Part shown: positions 32,697 to 37,284 of the stretch, one piece after another | Layout: the number at the start of each line of letters is the position of its first letter | Numbering within the stretch: the first letter of the stretch is position 1 | Assembly (NCBI GenBank): GCA_003598015.1 | Contig: QZKE01000039.1 | Span: 1 to 37,284, forward strand | Length of the DNA: 37,284 nt | DNA from: Actinomycetota bacterium | GTDB taxonomy: Bacteria; Actinomycetota; Geothermincolia; Geothermincolales; RBG-13-55-18 | Direction: 5' to 3' | Made by a program: the position numbers and the translations under genes | The notes under the pieces: model-generated | What the model saw: only the letters and a program-made list of their open reading frames with translations | The model's database searches: none | What the model was told of the DNA's origin: nothing

Positions 32697-33272
32697 TCAG
32701 CCGTTTATACGGAGGCCTTCTCCCGGTCTTGGGTCCGTGGGCTTAACACACACCGCATTCTCAACCGCGAGCCATATCCCCGTTTCTTCTCTGAAGTCAA
32801 CCACTTCCCTTATCGCTTCATCGAGATCCGTGTCCGTGCTTACAACTGTTGCTATATCGTATTCGCCCTTCTGCGCAAGCACGTATAGGTCCAACGCCAG
32901 CTTCACATCTATGCCTTTCTCGCGACCCTTCATGACCTCGATACATTCATCGTCCTTCCTGATCCATTGCATGCTGTATTTAAGCGGCCTTGAGAAAGTC
33001 CAGACGCCGTTTGCGCTCATCGTCTCCAACCGGCGAGTCATGTAGGCGTGCATCCTCGGTTTTCTGTCCGGAGAATGGATGCCGGTATAGAATCTCACCT
33101 GCTTCAATACCCTGTCTTCACCAAGACGAGAAGAGCATACTTCCCGCTCTAGCAGATGGGGATGGGCCTCGCCGTGTCCGAATACCTTTCGGCAATCGTT
33201 GTAGAAGTTTTGCCCATCTACGAAAACGACGACCCTTAGGATCCCAGGCCTCCTGGGCAGCTCGTTAGCCAT
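32697..33272 (-). CDS. NYN-domain (DUF88/LabA-type) putative nuclease
   Basis: 191 aa; GGAGGGCTTTT precedes the ATG. VVVFVDGQNFYNDCRKVFG at the N terminus, GREKGIDVKLALDLYVLAQ in the middle and ATVVSTDTDLDEAIREV are the three motifs of NYN domains, a PIN-like fold. The acidic residues (Asp in VDGQN, Asp in KGIDVKLALD, Asp-x-Asp in STDTDLD) form the metal site of RNases of this superfamily. The N-terminal ~14 residues and a polar C-terminal tail add little. NYN proteins act in RNA processing and sometimes in toxin or defence loci. Here the gene is isolated, next to a pseudogene and near IS elements, with a palindrome upstream. Confidence 0.8.
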   Translation of the reverse strand: MANELPRRPGILRVVVFVDGQNFYNDCRKVFGHGEAHPHLLEREVCSSRLGEDRVLKQVRFYTGIHSPDRKPRMHAYMTRRLETMSANGVWTFSRPLKYSMQWIRKDDECIEVMKGREKGIDVKLALDLYVLAQKGEYDIATVVSTDTDLDEAIREVVDFREETGIWLAVENAVCVKPTDPRPGEGLRING

Positions 33273-33345
33273 AAAAGCCCTCCGCCACCTTCTCTGTGCT
33301 CCATCCTATTCACAATCAGTGATTTTATGATACAATTTTAACTGA

Positions 33346-33362
33346 AAGATATGTCATATCTT
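33346..33362. promoter_or_regulatory. 17-bp palindrome upstream of the NYN gene
   Basis: AAGATATGtCATATCTT (33346-33362) is a perfect 8+1+8 palindrome about 75 bases upstream of the NYN start. It is a good candidate for a dimeric regulator site. AT-rich sequence between it and the gene (TTGTATCATAAAAT on the minus strand) may hold the promoter. Confidence 0.45.
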
Positions 33363-33405
33363 CCCCACCGTCTGGGTTTCTGGACTGGTGGGGTTTACTT
33401 TTTCC
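33363..33405 (+). terminator. Plus-strand terminator-like hairpin
   Basis: CCCCACC (33363-33369) pairs with GGTGGGG (33387-33393), with a further GTC/GAC pair inside, and is followed by TTTACTTTTTCC. It directly abuts the palindrome at 33346. No plus-strand gene is known to end here, so it may close an unannotated short transcript or be part of a repeat. Confidence 0.4.
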
Positions 33406-33663
33406 TAGGTCCTCTCACCACCGGCGATATCTTAAGCGCCTCTCCCACCGCGAGGTTAATGATTTTCCACTTCCTCCTACCCGGCGGAAAGGGCCCTGGC
33501 TTTCCGCCGTACCAAAACCCCTTGCCCGATCGAGAACGGCTCTCCTGCGGCCTCTCATGGCGCCGTTTTTCCGCCCTTTCAGCGAAAGTGGCCGCAGGCC
33601 CGGATCGAGGCGACTTTTCAGCCTGGGTTGCCTCTCCCCTGCCCTCCCCTGCCCGGGCAACCC
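33406..33663. other. GC-rich, hairpin-rich non-coding stretch
   Basis: Within the 461-bp gap 33273-33733, this part holds a perfect 10-bp hairpin, CGGCGGAAAG (33482-33491) with CTTTCCGCCG (33500-33509), and a longer-range pair GGGTTGCC (33625-33632) with GGCAACCC (33656-33663). Open frames exist on both strands but lack ribosome sites and have proline/arginine-rich, low-complexity products, so I call no gene. It could be a decayed repeat unit. Confidence 0.35.
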
Positions 33664-33709
33664 GGCCGCGACTATTTCTACCTATGTCCTGATATATCTA
33701 ATAAATTGA

Positions 33710-33727
33710 TATAACTAATGTTATAAT
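33710..33727 (+). promoter_or_regulatory. Leaderless promoter and operator of the ribbon-helix-helix gene
   Basis: TATAAT at 33722-33727 is only six bases before the ATG at 33734, so transcription should start at or within the start codon. There is no Shine-Dalgarno site, which fits a leaderless mRNA, common in Actinomycetota. An inverted repeat TATAAC-TAAT-GTTATA (33710-33725) overlaps the -10 box, as expected for autoregulation by the encoded DNA-binding protein. Confidence 0.55.
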
Positions 33728-33733
33728 ATAGGT

Positions 33734-33970
33734 ATGATGAGTGCCAAAGACATCGGCGAAAAGACCCTGGGGGATGCGAGGGCACCGAAGATAAAGAAAC
33801 TCCTATACATGGACGCCCACTTTGCCGACTCCCTCGAGGTCTGCGCGAACCTCGAGGGAGTATCGCAATCGGAGATCTTAAGGCGCGCCCTCGCCGCCTA
33901 TTTCAGCGCTTTCGACCGCGGCAAGATAAAACGTTTCACCGAAAAGGCTAAGGCCCTGGACAGGTTTTAG
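33734..33970 (+). CDS. Small ribbon-helix-helix (CopG/Arc-like) DNA-binding protein
   Basis: 78 aa. KIKKLLYMDAHFADSLEVCANLEG followed by VSQSEILRRALAAYFSAF fits the strand-helix-helix plan of RHH repressors, many of which are antitoxins or plasmid copy-control factors. The start at 33734 or the adjacent ATG at 33737 cannot be separated because no ribosome site is present. A palindrome overlaps the promoter. A GTG overlapping the stop (33970-33972) opens a frame that closes after ten codons, so no intact toxin partner follows. Confidence 0.65.
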   Translation: MMSAKDIGEKTLGDARAPKIKKLLYMDAHFADSLEVCANLEGVSQSEILRRALAAYFSAFDRGKIKRFTEKAKALDRF

Positions 33971-34052
33971 TGAGCGAAGAGCCCGAAAAGAGCCCTCTGT
34001 AGTGTTTTCTGAATAAAATTCCGTAACTTTCTCCTGGCCGGTACATGCGTTT

Positions 34053-34244
34053 ATGCAGGATATAGAAGTGGCGATGTTGAAGGTAGTTCAGAAAACAGGC
34101 GGTTTTCTGGAGGAGACATTTGCATGCCCAATTGAGGTCAATGGCGGTCAAGAAGGTGGCTTAACCTGGGGTATTACATTCGTAAGCAGTAAAATTTGGT
34201 CCTCAACTGTAGAAGATGAGCTTAAATATGTTCCAGAGCCATGA
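34053..34244 (+). CDS. Short hypothetical protein or gene remnant
   Basis: 63 aa. No ribosome site stands before the ATG at 34053. The product (LKVVQKTGGFLEETFACPIE ... VEDELKYVPEP) has no signal peptide or recognised domain. A second possible start within it (ATG at 34074) is no better. It lies between the RHH gene and the left end of the IS and may be part of a gene cut by rearrangement. The rest of the gap 33971-34592 contains the IS left end from 34332 and a non-coding IS leader. Confidence 0.3.
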   Translation: MQDIEVAMLKVVQKTGGFLEETFACPIEVNGGQEGGLTWGITFVSSKIWSSTVEDELKYVPEP

Positions 34245-34331
34245 AGGGGAGGGGGCACTGTCCGGGAAGCTAGTGAGTTTGACATATGAATTTGAAGGCA
34301 CATCATATTTAGGAAGCTCTTAAGCCTTGAT

Positions 34332-36406
34332 CTAGCCTCGATTCCCACGAAGCATCATAACCTAACAATTTCGTCGTAAACCACCACCTTTTCCCGCAGC
34401 GGATAGATTCCCAGTGTTATCTCAAGCCCGGACTTATGGACATTAACAGCAATATCAAGGTGTGGCTGAACGCTCCAATACATTAACTGATTGGCATCTC
34501 ATTATCCACAGATAGTGCATTATTACCGTGTAATTCACAACATGTGCGATTCAAAGCTTGACAGAGAGTGAAGTTAGTAGTATTGTGGAACTATGTCCGG
34601 GAGTTCGGCAGATACAGTAACTCAACTGGCCAGGGCGTTCCTGGAGCCAGCCAACTCCACCCACAGGCAGTACGAGGCTCTGCGCGCGTACTTCGTGGAC
34701 GGCTACTCCGCTGAAGAGGTCGCGGATCGCTTCGGATACACCCCTGGGAGCTTCCGCGTGATGTGCACCAGGTTCCGCCAGAACCCCGGCCGCGAGTTCT
34801 TTCTTCCTACCCGGCGGGGACCCGGGACGGCCCCAAAGAGGGACAAGCTTACCGAGAGGGTGGTTGAGCTCAGGAAGCGCAACCTCTCTATCTATGACAT
34901 CTCCAGGGAGCTTTCAGAAGAGGGTAAAAGGATAGCCCCCTCCTCCGTGCACGAGATACTCAAGGCCGAGGGGTTCTCCCGCCTCCCCCGGAGGGCCGAT
35001 GACGAGAGACCGGGCCTGGTGAGGCCCACCGCCGGCGATGCCGCGGACAGAGGCAAGCTGGACCTTGCCCCCCGGCGGTTCCGCACCCAGGCGGGGGGCC
35101 TGTTCCTGTTCCTTCCCATGATCGCGCGGCTTCCTTTCGACGAGATGATGAATGAGGTGGGGCTGCCGGGGACGGTCATGGTGCCGGCAGGGTGCGCCAT
35201 GCGCGCGCTGCTCGCCCTGAAGCTCTGGGGGGTGGCGCGCACGAGCCACGTCATGAGCCATGTGCTGGACGAGGGTCTCTTACTGTTCGCCGGGCTGAAC
35301 GTCATCCCGAAGAGGTCTTTCCTGACCGAGTACTCCTGCCGCGTAGACCCGAGGTCCTACCCGGAGCTTTCAAAGCGCTGGTTCGACGCCGCCCGAAAGC
35401 TGGGCCTGGGGACGGGCTCCTCCTTCGACCTCGACTTCCACACCATCCCATTCCACGGAGCCGACGCGCTTGTAGAAAAGCACTACGTCTCCAAGAGAAG
35501 CCGCCGCCAGAAGGGCATACTCGCCTTCCTCGCCCATGATTCAGAGGAGCGCGTGTTCTGCTATGCGAACGGGACCTTGAGAAAAGAGAACAGGGACGCT
35601 GAGGTCATCCGCTTCGCGGAGTTCTGGCGCCAGAGGACGGGGCACTTCCCGGGGGAGCTCATATTCGACTCCAAGCTCACCACCTATCCGCACCTGAGCG
35701 AGCTTACCGGGATGGGCATCCCCTTCGTGACCCTGCGCCGGCGCTCGGCAAAGATGCTCGCCGAGATCGCGAGCGAGCCCCCCGGCACCTGGAGGCGCAT
35801 AGAGCTGTCCAATGTCGCAAGAGCGTACAGGACGCCACGGATCATAGACCGGAAAGTCACCCTGAAAGGGTACGAGGGACCCATCCGGCAGATAACGATT
35901 GCCGACCTGGGCCACGAGGAGCCCACCCTGCTCATCACCAACCAGATGCGCACCTCCCCGGTAAAGCTCGTCACCCGCTACGCCCAGAGGATGGTGATCG
36001 AGAACCAGATAGCGGACGGTATCGACTTCTTCCACATGGACGCTCTGTCCTCGGCAGTGGCCATGAAGGTCGACATGGACCTGCAGCTTACCCTGATGGC
36101 AAATAGCCTGTACCGGCTGCTCGGGGAAAGGGTGGGAAACGGATACGAGATGGCGAAGTCCCGCCATATCTTCAGGGACCTGGTGGATGCCGCGGCCCGT
36201 ATCACCATCAACGATGATGAAATCCTGGTGCGCTTCCACAAGCGCGCCCATAACCCTCTGCTCATCGCCGCGGGCTTTGCAGAGGAGAAAGTCCCGGTGC
36301 CCTGGCTCGGTGGCAAGACCTTGCGCCTTATCTTCTGATGATGGATAGTGGCAGGGGAGATCGCGTGAATGTTAACTCAATAACTTGGCGTGGGAATCGA
36401 GGCTAG
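34332..36406 (+). mobile_element. Complete insertion sequence, about 2.07 kb, 18-bp perfect terminal inverted repeats
   Basis: CTAGCCTCGATTCCCACG at 34332-34349 is perfectly repeated in inverse at 36389-36406 (CGTGGGAATCGAGGCTAG). They frame a single transposase gene with a 243-bp left leader and about 50 bp on the right. The flanks (TTGAT on the left, TGCTT on the right) show no target duplication of three or more bases. The element ends 8 bases from the stop of the minus-strand lipoprotein gene at 36415. Perfect ends and an intact gene suggest a recent, possibly active insertion. Confidence 0.9.
34593..36338 (+). CDS. DDE transposase, IS4-superfamily (IS1634-like)
   Basis: 581 aa. An N-terminal helix-turn-helix part (~25-130: THRQYEALRAYFVDGYSAEE, VADRFGYTPGSFRVM, then YDISRELSEEGKRIAPSSVH) precedes an RNase-H-like catalytic core. 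Likely catalytic residues are Asp281 in SFDLDFHTIP (or Asp279), Asp359 in LIFDSKLTTYP and Glu470 in YAQRMVIENQIADG; the last has the Y-x2-R-x3-E spacing of IS4-type transposases. The beta-strand insertion between the second Asp and Glu fits this superfamily. The frame is intact. Family placement is by motif only. Confidence 0.85.
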   Translation: MSGSSADTVTQLARAFLEPANSTHRQYEALRAYFVDGYSAEEVADRFGYTPGSFRVMCTRFRQNPGREFFLPTRRGPGTAPKRDKLTERVVELRKRNLSIYDISRELSEEGKRIAPSSVHEILKAEGFSRLPRRADDERPGLVRPTAGDAADRGKLDLAPRRFRTQAGGLFLFLPMIARLPFDEMMNEVGLPGTVMVPAGCAMRALLALKLWGVARTSHVMSHVLDEGLLLFAGLNVIPKRSFLTEYSCRVDPRSYPELSKRWFDAARKLGLGTGSSFDLDFHTIPFHGADALVEKHYVSKRSRRQKGILAFLAHDSEERVFCYANGTLRKENRDAEVIRFAEFWRQRTGHFPGELIFDSKLTTYPHLSELTGMGIPFVTLRRRSAKMLAEIASEPPGTWRRIELSNVARAYRTPRIIDRKVTLKGYEGPIRQITIADLGHEEPTLLITNQMRTSPVKLVTRYAQRMVIENQIADGIDFFHMDALSSAVAMKVDMDLQLTLMANSLYRLLGERVGNGYEMAKSRHIFRDLVDAAARITINDDEILVRFHKRAHNPLLIAAGFAEEKVPVPWLGGKTLRLIF

Positions 36407-36414
36407 TGCTTCAT

Positions 36415-36804
36415 TCAGTAGTAACTCTCCACAATAATTTGCCAATTGCAGCCTTGTGCTTCAATATCGTAATACAAATCTCCCGTAGCCTCTATTATCC
36501 ATCCACTTTTTTCTGGAGATAACGCAACCCCAGGTCTATATTCCAATTCTAACCCTCCAATGTGCTTGTCTTCTTCCCCTACCTTGCGCAATAAGCACTT
36601 AAAATAGAATCCTTCTTCTAGCGGCTCTACATATGCAGTCCACTTGCTTTGTGCAGAGCCTTCTGGAATATTGAATACCTCTGTTATCTGATCTATTGAG
36701 CCATTGAATTCTGCCATCTCATGCCAATGTCCATTGGCACAACTATTCATTATAAGAACGATAAAAACGCATATTGCTATTTCGATATATTGCCTCTTTC
36801 TCAA
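36415..36804 (-). CDS. Small putative lipoprotein
   Basis: 129 aa from a TTG at 36804, six bases after AGGAGG. MRKRQYIEIAICVFIVLIMNSC is a lipoprotein-like signal with Cys22 after I-M-N-S; the lipobox is imperfect, with Ser before Cys but Met at -3. The mature part is rich in Glu, Tyr and Trp (EMAEFNGSIDQITEVFNIPEG ... CNWQIIVESYY) and I do not recognise it. The gene is clearly richer in A and T than the metabolic genes to the left, which suggests recent acquisition. It lies 63 bp downstream of the truncated frame at 36868 on the same strand. The IS inserted 8 bases beyond its stop. Confidence 0.65.
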   Translation of the reverse strand: MRKRQYIEIAICVFIVLIMNSCANGHWHEMAEFNGSIDQITEVFNIPEGSAQSKWTAYVEPLEEGFYFKCLLRKVGEEDKHIGGLELEYRPGVALSPEKSGWIIEATGDLYYDIEAQGCNWQIIVESYY

Positions 36805-36867
36805 GACTCACCTCCTCATATTTAAAATACCATGATCAAAGAGCTATTTTTCTCTTAGGATCTTTCT

Positions 36868-37200
36868 CTATAAAGTTCCCTGCATTAATGACTGACCATT
36901 AATCCAAAACATGTAATCATACATGCCACCCCAAAAGAAAATCTGTTCCGTAGAAAACCCAGGCCACTCCGCTGAAGCGCTTCCCCCCCCTGACTCAATG
37001 CTACCAAATACAAATTCCATCTCTACACCAGGTGGTCCATAATCGCTCTTAGGTATACTTTGATTTACTATCCAACCATAGTCGATGCTATAGCCTGGTT
37101 TATAGGTATCCCCAAGTGACGCCTTGTCCGCATCAGTCATTGTATAGTCAATATAGGAATCCGGAAACCATCCTACCTCATTTTCGGCTGAAGGTCTCAT
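36868..37200 (-). pseudogene. 3' remnant of a gene cut by an IS481/IS3-type element
   Basis: The open frame codes for about 110 aa (YIDYTMTDADKASLGDTYKP ... MFWINGQSLMQGTL), but its only ATG lies inside the transposase C terminus, out of frame with it, without a ribosome site. The AT-rich composition matches the lipoprotein gene downstream. I infer that the true N-terminal part was removed when the element entered. The residues after the junction look like a secreted or surface domain (many Tyr, Gly, Trp), but no family is recognised. Confidence 0.5.
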
Positions 37201-37284
37201 ACGGCCTCCTGCCCTGGTTGCGATAGCCCCTATGCGGACGCTCGCGATTGTAGTAGTTCAGCCACTTATCCAGATCTGCCTGAA
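37178..37284 (-). CDS. C-terminal end of an IS481/IS3-type transposase, cut by the window edge
   Basis: The minus strand from 37284 reads ADLDKWLNYYNRERPHRGY, then RNQGRRPYETFSRK and a TGA at 37178-37180. W-[LI]-x-x-Y-N-x-x-R-P-H is the classic end of the integrase-core (DDE, rve) domain in IS481 and IS3 transposases. At least 34 residues are within the window; the rest lies beyond its right end. No terminal inverted repeat was recognised in the ~40 bp after the stop. Confidence 0.8.
   Translation of the reverse strand, partial: QADLDKWLNYYNRERPHRGYRNQGRRPYETFSRK

Noticed and set aside
33351..33692. A 113-codon plus-strand frame
   Set aside because: It begins inside a palindrome, runs through two strong hairpins, has no ribosome site and a Pro/Arg-rich product.

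Overview
The window looks like a chromosomal segment of a GC-rich, uncultured Actinomycetota, possibly one of the deep anaerobic or thermophilic lineages (Geothermincolia/OPB41-like). This is inferred from high GC, GTG/TTG starts with strong Shine-Dalgarno sites, TetR-controlled acyl-CoA genes and exported proteins carrying a characteristic ~105-residue repeat (W-Y-F-A-E-G ... E-R-P-M-Y-F ... G-G-H). No rRNA, tRNA or CRISPR array is visible, so the taxonomy is tentative.

Layout. (1) 1-5017: acyl-CoA activation and CoA transfer: an AMP-forming acyl-CoA synthetase (minus), a divergent two-subunit family I CoA-transferase (plus), and a lone ATP-grasp beta subunit of an ADP-forming acyl-CoA synthetase (minus). 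The last is bracketed by two diverged copies of an inverted intergenic repeat. (2) 5251-20187: a secretome island. Four exported proteins on both strands carry 13 copies of the same repeat: a repeat-only protein, a sugar-hydrolase-like propeller/beta-helix giant, a GH123-like protein and a subtilisin-like protease. A methyltransferase-like protein, an amidohydrolase, a saccharopine-dehydrogenase-like enzyme and a TetR regulator with a palindromic operator lie among them. (3) 20444-28513: two minus-strand acyl-CoA operons. One holds two acyl-CoA dehydrogenases and a canonical thiolase. The other holds two thiolase-fold proteins lacking the nucleophilic Cys, paired with two DUF35 zinc-ribbon/OB-fold proteins, with a gamma-carbonic-anhydrase-like gene upstream. 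(4) 28839-31755: a zinc-ribbon protein and a PcrA/UvrD helicase, convergent. (5) 31886-37284: a sparsely coding, partly AT-rich accessory region. It holds a decayed WG-repeat gene, a NYN-domain protein, a ribbon-helix-helix protein behind a probable leaderless promoter, a complete IS with perfect 18-bp terminal inverted repeats, a small lipoprotein, a truncated gene and the tail of an IS481/IS3-type transposase cut by the window end.

How the parts may work together (inference): the secretome island could break down extracellular glycans and proteins, with the shared C-terminal repeats as the common attachment or assembly module. The CoA genes could activate and beta-oxidise the released or imported acids. 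The most notable candidates for a new system are the shared-repeat exported hydrolases and the paired thiolase-like/DUF35 operon whose thiolase active sites are degenerate.
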